Shown: in pieces, positions 50,248 to 58,724 of the stretch | Numbering within the stretch: the stretch's first letter is position 1 | Layout: the number at the start of each line of letters is the position of its first letter | Assembly (NCBI RefSeq): GCF_022489025.1 | Contig: NZ_JAKVTG010000002.1 | Coordinates: 186,001-250,000, forward strand | Direction: 5' to 3' | DNA: 64,000 bases | From: Planococcus halocryophilus | GTDB lineage: Bacteria; Bacillota; Bacilli; Bacillales_A; Planococcaceae | The notes under the pieces: generated by a model | What the model was told of the DNA's origin: nothing | Seen by the model: only the letters and a program-made list of their open reading frames with translations | Database searches by the model: none | Made by a program: the position numbers and the translations under genes

Positions 50248-51853
50248 CATAGCTGTCAACTTAAGAAAAAGGACTAACTTCTCTCGAAAGATGGTATGGA
50301 AGACTATCCATCAACGAGAGGAGTTTTTTCTATGACAGCTCCAGATACACTCAACTACCTCGATCCACTATTTGCATTCCTGGCACCAGAGAAGGTCGAT
50401 GCCCTAGCCAAAGAAACGGGATTTATTCAACGAAAAAGAAAACTAACCGCCAGCGATTTTCTGTCGTTGCTTTTTCAGGCCCATGGAAATTTCATCGATC
50501 CTAGCTTGCAAGAACTCAGTACCAAGCTTCTGGCCGATCAGGAAATCGACATCAGTCGTACCGCAGTCGATAAGAAATTCACTAAGCAAGCTGTCCATTT
50601 TCTTCAACGGTTGGTCGAAGAGTTATTCCAGATTCAACAATCTCTTGAACTAGTGAAACATCCAGTGGCAGTGGATTGGCCGTTTACTAGCTTGCGCATC
50701 TTAGATGCCACGCACCTCGAGGTGCCCAATTCGTTGAAAGCACACGCGAAAAAAACACGCCAAAGCTCGGTGAAAATCCAACATGAATTTGATGTGTTGA
50801 CGGGACGGCTGACCTTTTTGCGTATCGATTTTGGCAACGTCAACGACACCATTATGGGTGGGAAACGGGTGCCGTTTCTGGACGAGCAAGAATTGTGCTT
50901 GCAAGACCTTGGCTATTTTCATTTCCACTCATTCGAGCAGATTGATGAAAACCACAACTACTTTCTCACCAAGTTTCGGAATGATGCTTATTTAGCCTAT
51001 CAAAACCCGTTCCCTGCCTATCATCCGGATGGATCTGTGGTGAAGAGTAGCGAGTATCAGCGCATTGAACTCGAGCGCCTTTGTGAGAACATGGCACCGG
51101 GAGAAATCTTGGAACTGGAACAAGTTTACTTTGGGCGAGATGCGCATTTTTCAGCACGATGTGTGCTATTTGCCCGAAGCGAAGAACAACGCCAACAATG
51201 ACTGCAAAAAATTCAGCGCCGGGCATCCAAAAGTGGGAAGAAACCCAAGCAGCTGGTTCGTGATTTAGCTGGAATAACCGGCTATATGACCAACCTACCC
51301 GAACCTGTTTCAGGTTCGCACCTTGTTGAATTGTATCGCATGCGTTGGCAAATTGAATTGAATTTTAAGGCGTTGAAATCCTATTTGGAAATCGATCATT
51401 TCCGATTGGTCAAACAAGAGCGTTGGCTCTGCCATATATATGCCACATTACTGGTTTTCCTGTTAAGCCAATTGATTGCGTATCAAATTCGGAATGCGAT
51501 TTGGGGAGTCGAGGAGAAAGAAATTAGCGAAACCATTGCGATTCGAAGCATCGCCTGTGAGTTTTTGGCGCAAATGTATGAAGCCGTCAAGCAAAAAAAG
51601 AAGACGCTTCTGGCTTTTATTCCCTTGATTTCCCACTTATTCAGCAGGACTGCACGGAAGCCGAATTCCGCTAAAGGAACAGCCTTGAAACGCCTTCAAT
51701 TCATCTAGAATCATCCAACCACAGCCTCCCCAAAAAGGGGGGCTAGTTGGCGTTCTTAGTTATCTCCATTTCCGATATTTCCCGAATTCAAACCCCGATG
51801 TCGTACAAAATTAATGGAAATACTCAACGTCATTTCTTAAGTTGACAGCTATG
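50248..51853 (+). mobile_element. IS231-group (IS4 family) insertion sequence
   Basis: 1606 bp. Perfect 21-bp terminal inverted repeats starting CATAGCTGTCAACTTAAG, close to the IS231 end CATGCCCATCAACTTAAG as I recall it. A 12-bp target duplication TCAGCTTCAGCC flanks it (50236-50247 and 51854-51865), as expected for IS231. Perfect ends and target copies point to a recent insertion, although the transposase carries a nonsense codon. Confidence 0.95.
50332..51708 (+). pseudogene. IS231-type transposase with one premature stop
   Basis: The frame would give 458 residues from ATG 50332 (GAGAGGAG upstream). It is open except for TGA at 51199-51201. N-terminal half: LRILDATHLEVPNSLKAHAK has the first catalytic Asp, and LQDLGYFHFHSF the second. 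After the stop, the same frame continues to MTNLPEPVSGSHLVELYRMR and WQIELNFKALK, the Y-2-R-3-E-6-K signature with the catalytic Glu. A protein ending at the TGA lacks that Glu, so it should be inactive unless the stop is read through. All other signs of the element are intact. Confidence 0.93.
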
Positions 51854-52011
51854 TCAGCTTCAGCCTCCTCGTCACTTGCGTTCCTGCGGGGTCTTCAGCT
51901 TTCGCTGTCCCATAGGAGTCTTCGTGACCAGAACGGTTGTTAGCATATAGCTCAAATTAGAAAGTAACCAGTGATTCCACTTTTTAAGAGGATTAATGAG
52001 TAATCACACAA

Positions 52012-52135
52012 GGATCCGAAGCGCAATGCGGCGACTCCTGCGGAAAAACGGAGTGATGAGACCCCGCAGGAGCTTGCGACGAGGAGGCTCAGCACTTCGT
52101 CCGCGGAAAGCGTCCGCATGGAGCGCAGAATCCGG
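52012..52135. repeat. Palindromic intergenic repeat, copy 2
   Basis: About 124 bp from GGATCCGAAGCGC to GCGCAGAATCCGG, whose ends are imperfect inverted repeats. The middle reads GCGACTCCTGCGG, GACCCCGCAGGAGC and GCGACGAGGAGGCTCAGC, matching copy 1 in opposite orientation. No gene is supportable in 51941-52198. Confidence 0.78.
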
Positions 52136-52198
52136 TATAAACAAGATGAAAAGAATATTCATTCTCTACCAATTATAATTATCTTTTGTCTATATGCT

Positions 52199-52226
52199 AA
52201 GACGGAGAGCAACTGCTCTCCGTCTT
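52199..52226 (-). terminator. Terminator of proBA
   Basis: AAGACGGAGAGCA and TGCTCTCCGTCTT are perfect complements, 13 bp with a tiny loop. Confidence 0.85.
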
Positions 52227-52238
52227 TTCTTATATCTA

Positions 52239-53516
52239 TTATTTTATTTGGCCGTTACCGCGTATAATGTATTTCGTTGATGTTAAAGCTGGTAAGCCCA
52301 TTGGTCCTCGCGCATGAAGCTTTTGTGTACTAATGCCAATTTCTGCACCAAACCCAAATTCGAAACCATCTGTAAATCGAGTCGATGCATTGTGATACAC
52401 CGCGGCCGCATCAATTTCCATGAAAAATTGATCGACGTTTTCTGATGTTTTCGAAATAATTGCTTCTGAATGTTTCGTTCCGTACGAATTGATGTGCTCA
52501 ATTGCTTCACTAACATTTCCAACGGTTTTTATCGCGACTTCAAGTCCGAGGTATTCTGTACCCCAATCCTCTTCTTCTGCAGGTATCACATTAGGTGAGA
52601 GTTTTTGTACAGGCTCGTCACCATGAATCGTTACTTGTTGATCTTGTAAAGCGCTCACCAATAGCGGCAAATGCTTGTCGGCCCAAGCTTGATGGACTAA
52701 AATGCTTTCACAAGCGTTACAAACAGATGGACGCTGTGTTTTGGCATTTAATGCGATGTCAATTGCCATTTGAACATTCGCTGTCTCATCGATATAAATA
52801 TGACAGTTTCCTGCTCCTGTTTCCAATACTGGAACTGTAGAATTCTGAACGACCGTCTGAATCAACTTCGCCCCTCCACGAGGAATCAACACGTCTAAGT
52901 ATTGGTTCAATTTGAACATGTGAGATGCAGCTTCTCTGCTCGTATCTTCTAATAGCTGTACGGACTCTACTGGTAACTCACTTTTTTCTAACGCTCGGTG
53001 AATAACAGCAACTATTGCTTTATTTGAATGGATGGCTGTTGAACTGCCACGCAATACTACCGCATTCCCTGTTTTCAAACATAAACTTGAAGCATCTACT
53101 GTGACATTCGGACGCGCTTCATAAATCATGCCGACAACACCTAAAGGCACGCGGATTTTGGACATGGTTAAGCCGTTTGGACGTTCCCATTTCTCAAGCA
53201 CTTCACCCACTGGGTCTGTTAGTTTCGTTAGTTGTATCAAGGCATCCGCCATGTCTGTTATCCGAGACTCATCAAGCTTTAGACGATCTATTAAAGACTC
53301 ACTCATATCATTTTGACGGCCAACTTCTATGTCTTTGTTGTTTTCCGTTAAAATATAGGTTTGTTCTTCTAATAATTGCGCTGAAATAGACCGCAAAGCG
53401 TGATTTTTTTGTTTTGTCGTCGATTTTGCCAGTATCGCAGAAGCGGATTTTGCCTTTTTCGCTTTTTGTAGAAGTTCGCTTTGATCGGTTTCTTGCTCTT
53501 GAAAAAGTTTCGTCAT
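52239..53516 (-). CDS. proA: Gamma-glutamyl phosphate reductase
   Basis: 425 residues, aldehyde-dehydrogenase fold; reduces glutamyl-5-phosphate with NADPH to glutamate semialdehyde for proline. Family blocks: [38 protein letters not shown], and the catalytic cysteine in [17 protein letters not shown] 53516 follows AAAGGGGC; a frame starting at 53552 adds twelve residues before it and includes that site. Second gene of proBA, 28 bp after proB. Confidence 0.95.
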   Translation of the reverse strand: MTKLFQEQETDQSELLQKAKKAKSASAILAKSTTKQKNHALRSISAQLLEEQTYILTENNKDIEVGRQNDMSESLIDRLKLDESRITDMADALIQLTKLTDPVGEVLEKWERPNGLTMSKIRVPLGVVGMIYEARPNVTVDASSLCLKTGNAVVLRGSSTAIHSNKAIVAVIHRALEKSELPVESVQLLEDTSREAASHMFKLNQYLDVLIPRGGAKLIQTVVQNSTVPVLETGAGNCHIYIDETANVQMAIDIALNAKTQRPSVCNACESILVHQAWADKHLPLLVSALQDQQVTIHGDEPVQKLSPNVIPAEEEDWGTEYLGLEVAIKTVGNVSEAIEHINSYGTKHSEAIISKTSENVDQFFMEIDAAAVYHNASTRFTDGFEFGFGAEIGISTQKLHARGPMGLPALTSTKYIIRGNGQIK

Positions 53517-53544
53517 CCAATTGCCCCTTTCAATTTTTCGTTCG

Positions 53545-54321
53545 TTATACACTCATTTTTGTTTTTATACCGATATAAGTTCCATCGCCTGTGCCGTGAA
53601 AAATATCGACTAATTTTTCGCTACCTGTTCCAGATCCGATAAATACTTGAACTCCAAAAGCAAGTGCCGTACGAGCTGCTTCAACTTTAGACTTCATGCC
53701 CCCTGTTCCAACATCAGAGCCTTCAGAAGAAGTTGCAGCTATTAACGCATCAGGAATGTCATGTAAGTGAAGGTATTTCTGAGCTTGAGGATTGGTTCTT
53801 GGATTTTCGAGATATATGCCATTAATGTCTGTTAAAATCATGAGGAAATCGGCATGAATTAATCCACTAACTAACGCCGACAGCATATCATTGTCACCAA
53901 AAGTTAATTCTTCCGCTGAAACCGAATCATTTTCGTTAATGATTGGCATGACATTCCGTTCCAATAATTTGGAAATGGTCGCATTGGCATTTTTATAAAG
54001 ATCTTTCGTCAGCAGCAATTGTGCCGCTACAATATTGTGCTTTTTGCATTCATCAGCGTACGCTTGTAATAACAAGCTTTGCCCGACCGCTGCAGCTGAT
54101 TGCTTATCGACTAATGTATTTGGTCGCGATAAGTACCCCATGCCCATACACCCTGCAGCAACAGCTCCAGATGAGATTAACACCACTTCGTGTCCTTCTT
54201 CTTTTAAACGAGCCAGTGCATCCACGTGCTCACGCAATTTCTCAATTGACAGCTTTCCTTGTTCATCTGTTAACGAACTACTTCCGATCTTCACAACAAT
54301 TCTTTTCTTCTCCACGTGCAT
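53545..54321 (-). CDS. proB: Glutamate 5-kinase without PUA domain
   Basis: 258 residues, amino-acid kinase domain only. [48 protein letters not shown] and [20 protein letters not shown] are the ATP and glutamate blocks. Most ProB proteins, including those of B. subtilis and E. coli, carry a C-terminal PUA domain (about 365 residues); here it is absent and the stop is followed closely by proA. Phosphorylates glutamate, the committed, proline-sensitive step. The start could be ATG 54321 or GTG two codons later, which has a better spaced GGTGG. Confidence 0.93.
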   Translation of the reverse strand: MHVEKKRIVVKIGSSSLTDEQGKLSIEKLREHVDALARLKEEGHEVVLISSGAVAAGCMGMGYLSRPNTLVDKQSAAAVGQSLLLQAYADECKKHNIVAAQLLLTKDLYKNANATISKLLERNVMPIINENDSVSAEELTFGDNDMLSALVSGLIHADFLMILTDINGIYLENPRTNPQAQKYLHLHDIPDALIAATSSEGSDVGTGGMKSKVEAARTALAFGVQVFIGSGTGSEKLVDIFHGTGDGTYIGIKTKMSV

Positions 54322-54342
54322 TCACCACCCGTTTTTGATAAA

Positions 54343-54430
54343 TAAAAAAAATCTTCCATTTGTTCAAAAACGGAAGAACCTTGCCCCCGTGACTAAATTT
54401 CTCTAGGCTTGTTTATCGAATTTCTTGAAT
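54343..54430 (-). promoter_or_regulatory. proBA leader with attenuator-like terminator
   Basis: From the predicted start near 54430 the leader is about 110 bases. Near its end TCTTCCGTTT and AAATGGAAGA (54352-54377) pair and are followed by eight T, a full intrinsic terminator placed just before the proB ribosome binding site. A competing stem ACGG...AAG/CTTCCGT can be drawn over the same 5' arm. T-box signature GGGTGGNACC is absent and the leader is too short for a T-box. The sensor is not recognised. Confidence 0.6.
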
Positions 54431-54436
54431 AGAGTT

Positions 54437-54465
54437 ATTATGCACTCTTTCGTATTTTAAGTCAA
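54437..54465 (-). promoter_or_regulatory. Sigma-A promoter of proBA
   Basis: Minus strand TTGACT (54460-54465), 17 bp, CATAAT (54437-54442). Confidence 0.82.
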
Positions 54466-54719
54466 CAATATAATAAACGAATTCCTTATTAACAGACTTC
54501 ATCTGATTTTTATATACAATATATATGAATATTTATTCAAAATGATGATAAACTACTTATCCTTATTATTGCGTTACATGTCTATTAAGAGCTTATTCGA
54601 GGATTTTTAGTTTAATTATTCTGTATAAAAAGAAAAATTAATTTTTAAAAGATATATTAGTCTACCATATATTTTTCTATCAACACACGGCACTTTTGAC
54701 TGAGAACTTGCTACCGCAA
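54466..54719. other. AT-rich gap between proBA promoter and cstA terminator
   Basis: About 250 bases of low-complexity AT-rich sequence. I see no gene, RNA element or repeat in it. Confidence 0.5.
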
Positions 54720-54752
54720 AAAAAAGCATGGGAAGAGATCCCATGCTTTTTT
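54720..54752 (-). terminator. Terminator of the cstA locus
   Basis: AAGCATGGGA and TCCCATGCTT pair over AGAGA, with A and T runs on the flanks. Confidence 0.92.
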
Positions 54753-54754
54753 CT

Positions 54755-56198
54755 CTAATTTTCTAAAGCGCGATAGTTTACTTCTAACTGCTTTAAACTT
54801 CTATATTTCATAATTTGAGTTACGTACCACCCAACAACTACTAATGTGATGCAAGCTCCAATAATTGCAGACACATGATAATCCATATTCAAACCTTCTG
54901 GTGCGTAGAAGATGTACATGGAAACGACTGCTGTCATAAAGATTGCAGGTACTCCTGCTATCCAATGGAATTTGAAGTTTTTCAATAAGTATACTGCTGC
55001 CGTCCAAAGCATAAACGTCGCTACCACCTGATTGGTCCATCCGACATAGCGCCAAAGGAAAGTGTAATCGATTGTCGCCATATAGAATGTTGGAATCCCT
55101 AGTGGAATCGTGACCAACAAAACTTTCACTTTTCCTTGCATGTTAACAAATTTCGCAAGAATATCCGTTACGATCATTCGAGAAGAGCGAAGTGCTGTGT
55201 CGCCCGTTGTGATAGGTAAGATAATAACTCCAAAAATGGCGAGCAAACCACCAATCGATCCAAGTAAAGTGATTGAAATTTCATTAACTACACCAGATGG
55301 GCCTCCTGCAGCAAGTGCTGCTCCAAGTCCCTCAGTACCATTAAAGAATGTCATTCCGGCTGCTGCCCAAATCAAAGCAATCACACCTTCAATGATCATT
55401 GCACCATAAAAGATTTTGCGGCCCATCTGATTCTTTTTTCATCGTTCTTGCAATGATTGGACTTTGCGTGCAGTGGAATCCGGAAATTGCACCGCAAGAA
55501 ATGGTGACCATCAACAATGGCCAAATTGGTAAAGTTCCTGGGTGTAGATTTTCAAACGTAAGGTTTGGCATCGGTTTCCCAGAGAATACTAACGCAACTG
55601 CTACTGCAATTGCCATGAACAGTAAAATCCCACCTAATAAAGGGTAAATCCGACCAATCACTTTATTGATTGGCAAAATCGTCGCTAAGATAAAATAGAA
55701 GAAAATGATTGCTAATGCCGTGATAAAGTTAATCGGTGTAATTTGTGCGATTAACTGTGCTGGACCCGCGGTAAAAGCTGCAGTCACTAGCAACATGAGC
55801 ACAAGAGAAAGACCATTGATAAACACTTTTGCATTCTTGCCTAAGTATTTCCCAACTAAGGTTGGAAATTGTGCGCCTCCATGACGCATCGACATGACAC
55901 CTGAAAAATAATCATGTACCCCTCCGGCAAAAATACTGCCAACGACAATCCAAACAAAAGCTACTGGACCATAGAGTGCACCTGCAACTGCACCGTATAT
56001 CGGACCAAGACCCGCTATATTCAATAATTGAATCAAATTCCCTTTCCACCAGCTCATTGGGACAAAGTCTAATTTGTCGGTTTTTGAATAAGCAGGTGTT
56101 GGTGTATTATCATCAATACCAAAAACCCGTTCGATGAATTTCGAGTAAAATACATAGCCTAAAATAAGTAAAGCGAGAGCTGCAAAAAAGGTTATCAT
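54755..56198 (-). pseudogene. cstA: Carbon starvation protein CstA, frameshifted
   Basis: Two halves in different frames. The first, from ATG 56198, runs through YGPVAFVWIVVGSIFAGGVH and GFHCTQSPIIARTMKKES. At about 55425-55432 (GAATCAGATGGGCC) the frame must move by one base; then MGRKIFYGAMIIEGVIALIW and GDTALRSSRMIVTDIL follow to 54755. Joined, this is a CstA-family peptide/pyruvate transporter of about 480 residues. CstA homologues read ...KxExxGRKxFYG here, so loss of two bases or gain of one is enough. Codon use and sequence conservation look intact on both sides, so the break is recent, or an assembly error. No classical slippery heptamer in the right frame was found. Confidence 0.88.
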
Positions 56199-56436
56199 AT
56201 GGCGGTTCCTCCTGATGTTTTCTTAAGTATAAAGAATGATAACATGTTTTTTCAATATATAAACATAATATTTAGAAAAAAACAAATATACTGTAAAATA
56301 ACTATAATGAGACCGCCTGAACTGTTTTTCTTGATTTTATATACCTACATAGGAAATATTTCTTATAATTCTAATAATAATAAAACAAAAAGAAAGATAT
56401 TTATATTATATTCTAATCTATTTTTGATTTAAAAAA
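56199..56436. other. AT-rich upstream region of cstA
   Basis: About 240 bases, very AT-rich, no gene. It should hold the cstA promoter; no convincing -35/-10 pair or cre site was identified. Confidence 0.45.
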
Positions 56437-56466
56437 AGTGCGCAGGCGATGTTCCGCCTGTGCACT
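56437..56466 (-). terminator. Terminator of the lipoprotein gene
   Basis: AGTGCGCAGGCG and CGCCTGTGCACT pair with one mismatch over 6 bases; seven T follow on the minus strand. Confidence 0.9.
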
Positions 56467-56490
56467 CATCTTTTTAAAATTAGCGATCAA

Positions 56491-57135
56491 CTATTCGAAT
56501 CGTGTATTGAATTCCAATGCTTTTGCAATTTTTTCTTCGCTGCTATCAAAAACATCACTTGTCGTAATTGTTATGGAGTCAATATCACTTTCTTCAACAA
56601 TAAAGCCAATATTGCCTTGTTTGGTTTCTCCCGGCGCAAGTTCTCCGTTTAAACTTTCTAAGTAAATATCATCTTCCCAAAGTTTGAGTTCTTCTTCATC
56701 CGTCTCAAACAAAGCTACTGGAGCAAAATGCACCGGTTCATTGGAAGTATTGGTAATTTCTACGAACATTTTCACGACACTGAATTCTTGATCATGGGTA
56801 TAGGCATGAAAAAAATCTATCAGACTGTAATCAGGTTTTACTTGAAGAATTTTCGATTCTGCTACCGTCAGCTCGACAGGATCAATATCATAGGTTTCCA
56901 TAGTCATATTGACTGCTTCGACTATGGCTTCCCCTTTAGCATCTCGTTTGTTTTGCCCAACTTCTTGGAGCGTGCGGTCATCTGTGACTTGGGGACTCAA
57001 GACATAGTCTTCGTAATACTTTGGAACTTCGTTTTCTTCAGCAACTGTCGAAGCTACAGCTATCGAATCGTCAGGATCTGAACATCCTCCAAGTATTACT
57101 GCTGAAAATAGTAAGAAATATATAGCCTTTTTCAT
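56491..57135 (-). CDS. Putative lipoprotein with DUF4352/DUF5105-like domain
   Basis: 214 residues. Signal peptide with lipobox VILGGCSDPD, lipid-modified Cys at 18. The rest is a beta-sandwich-like domain: SVVKMFVEITNTSNEPVHFA, APGETKQGNIGFIVEE, the pattern of telokin-like DUF4352/DUF5105 domains found in Bacillales lipoproteins. Function unknown. Begins 22 bp after phoA ends on the same strand, so it may share the PhoP-controlled transcript (inference). Confidence 0.8.
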   Translation of the reverse strand: MKKAIYFLLFSAVILGGCSDPDDSIAVASTVAEENEVPKYYEDYVLSPQVTDDRTLQEVGQNKRDAKGEAIVEAVNMTMETYDIDPVELTVAESKILQVKPDYSLIDFFHAYTHDQEFSVVKMFVEITNTSNEPVHFAPVALFETDEEELKLWEDDIYLESLNGELAPGETKQGNIGFIVEESDIDSITITTSDVFDSSEEKIAKALEFNTRFE

Positions 57136-57157
57136 GTCATTGCCTCATTTCGTTGCA

Positions 57158-58576
57158 TTACTTATCGTTGATTTCTACTTTTGCTTTCAGTAAATCAAAA
57201 ATAATTTTAGCGTGATCTGTGTTGTCGAGCTTTCCTGCAAATTCATCACTTGCGGGTCCATATGCGTAAACTGGAACATCTTCTCCTGTGTGACCACCTG
57301 TTGTCCATCCTGTGTGGGTACGCTGATTGAAAATCTCTTCGATAGCGTTGTCTATAGTTGTATACTTGTTACTTTCTGCTGCTTTTTTCACTGTTTCTAT
57401 TTCTTCAGCTGTCAATTCCAGATCAATGTATTCGCTTAGCGTTTCTTCTACACCAACCCCGTCCACAATTTGCTGTGCCATAAAATCAGGTGTACGTTTT
57501 GCGGCTTTGATTGGCTCTCCGAACCAGTTGTAAATGCCATCTGCTCCAATAGAAAAGCCTCCTGTTGAATGGTCGGCTGTAGCTACCACTAACGTATTGC
57601 CGTCTTCTTTCGCAAATTTAATTGCAGCTTGGAATGCTTTGTCGTAGTCTTCCATTTCGCTCATGGCTGCCACGATATCGTTATCATGTCCTGCCCAATC
57701 GACTTGACTGCCTTCTACCATTAAGAAGAAACCATCTTCATCTTCTGACAAACGATCGATGGCGGATGTCGTCATTTCTTCTAACGACGGCGTGCTATCA
57801 TCACGGTCGATCATTTTCGGAAGACCTGCCGGTGCGAACAAGCCAAGCACTTGCTCATCATCATTGCTTAATAGTTCATCACGGTTTGTAAGGTAGCTAT
57901 ACCCGTCTTCTTGAAACTCTTCCGTAAGATTCCGATCTGTTCGTTCGAATAAATCGACACCTCCACCTAGTAAAACGTCGACTTTATGTTCTCCGTTAAT
58001 CAGTTCATCATAGTAATCATCTGCAATGGCATTCATGTTTTTTCGTGCAATGTCATGGGCACCGAACGATGCCGGTGTCGCATGTGTAATTTCAGAGGTC
58101 GCGACCAGTCCTGTGGCTTTGCCTTTTTCTTTAGCTGCCTCAAGAACTGTTTTCACTCTACTTTCATCATTGTCGACAGCAATTGCACTGTTGTATGTTT
58201 TAATCCCGGCTGCCATAGCTGTAGCAGCAGAAGCAGAATCCGTGATGTTTTGATCGGGATCTTCAGGATATGTTGATTGTTGTCCGACCAAATACGCATC
58301 GAGAGCCGTATCTTCAACCATTTTAGTAGAAGGGTCATTTTGCAAGTAGCGATAAGCAGATGTGTACGAGGTACCCATTCCATCACCAATTAGAAAAATA
58401 ACATTTTTCACTTTCTCTTTTTTGCCTTTTTTGTGATCTTGTCCGTGGGCTTTCCCTTGGTTTTTGTCAGGAGTACCCGCTTCAGCTGATAGCGTAAATG
58501 AGCTAACCCCTGTTAATGCTAATGCCGAAGCTAAAGCAATTGGCAGAACTTTTGTTTTCAACTTTCTATGTATCAT
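57158..58576 (-). CDS. phoA: Secreted alkaline phosphatase
   Basis: 472 residues. Signal peptide about 1-33 (ends AEA). A Lys/His-rich mature N-terminus, then VIFLIGDGMGTSYTSAYRY with the first metal Asp, and DQNITDSASAATAMAAG with nucleophile S114. Later metal ligands: MVEGSQVDWAGHDND, VVATADHSTGGFS and THTGWTTGGHTGEDVPVYAY. Releases phosphate from organic esters outside the cell. ATG 58576 follows GGAGGAGAGAAA; a frame to 58594 includes that site. Upstream PhoP boxes indicate induction by phosphate starvation. Confidence 0.95.
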   Translation of the reverse strand: MIHRKLKTKVLPIALASALALTGVSSFTLSAEAGTPDKNQGKAHGQDHKKGKKEKVKNVIFLIGDGMGTSYTSAYRYLQNDPSTKMVEDTALDAYLVGQQSTYPEDPDQNITDSASAATAMAAGIKTYNSAIAVDNDESRVKTVLEAAKEKGKATGLVATSEITHATPASFGAHDIARKNMNAIADDYYDELINGEHKVDVLLGGGVDLFERTDRNLTEEFQEDGYSYLTNRDELLSNDDEQVLGLFAPAGLPKMIDRDDSTPSLEEMTTSAIDRLSEDEDGFFLMVEGSQVDWAGHDNDIVAAMSEMEDYDKAFQAAIKFAKEDGNTLVVATADHSTGGFSIGADGIYNWFGEPIKAAKRTPDFMAQQIVDGVGVEETLSEYIDLELTAEEIETVKKAAESNKYTTIDNAIEEIFNQRTHTGWTTGGHTGEDVPVYAYGPASDEFAGKLDNTDHAKIIFDLLKAKVEINDK

Positions 58577-58609
58577 TTTCTCTCCTCCAGTCATTTGATC
58601 TACATGCTC

Positions 58610-58663
58610 AGTATAGAAGTCGATTGTTAAGGATTGATTAGAGAATTGTTTAGCTTTTGTAAA
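58610..58663 (-). promoter_or_regulatory. PhoP box and -10 of phoA
   Basis: Minus strand shows four hexamers at exact 11-bp steps: TTTACA, TAAACA, CTAATC, TTAACA (58663 down to 58625). B. subtilis PhoP binds such TT(A/T)ACA direct repeats. A -10 TATACT lies at 58610-58615, nine bases after the last box, and no -35 is needed in PhoP-activated promoters. Confidence 0.85.
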
Positions 58664-58693
58664 TTGTCAAAAACAGGTATTTTTACACAATAC

Positions 58694-58720
58694 AAAAAGC
58701 CCAGAAAAAATTTCTGGGCT
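58694..58720 (-). terminator. Terminator of the Bcr/CflA exporter gene
   Basis: AGCCCAGAAA and TTTCTGGGCT pair; TTTTTGTATTG follows on the minus strand. Confidence 0.9.
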
Positions 58721-58724
58721 CCAA

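Larger units (their letters stand above)
50203..51940. repeat. Palindromic intergenic repeat, copy 1, split by the IS
   Basis: Ends ACAACCGTTC (50203-50212) and GAACGGTTGT (51931-51940) are perfect inverted repeats. With the IS and one target copy removed the element is about 120 bp, GC-rich, with CGAGGAGGCTGAAG and GACCCCGCAGGA on the minus strand, a repeat type common between genes of Bacillaceae and Planococcaceae. A second copy lies at 52012-52135 in the other orientation. Confidence 0.8.

Noticed and set aside
51996-52178. 60-residue Arg-rich plus-strand frame
   Set aside because: Lies entirely in the palindromic repeat; composition reflects the repeat, not a protein.
54321-54430. T-box leader before proBA
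   Set aside because: Leader too short and no GGGTGGNACC antiterminator sequence.
55420-55435. Programmed frameshift in cstA
   Set aside because: The A run AAAAAAG is not in the frame needed for a -1 slip and the required shift is +1; no stimulatory structure seen. Mutation is simpler.
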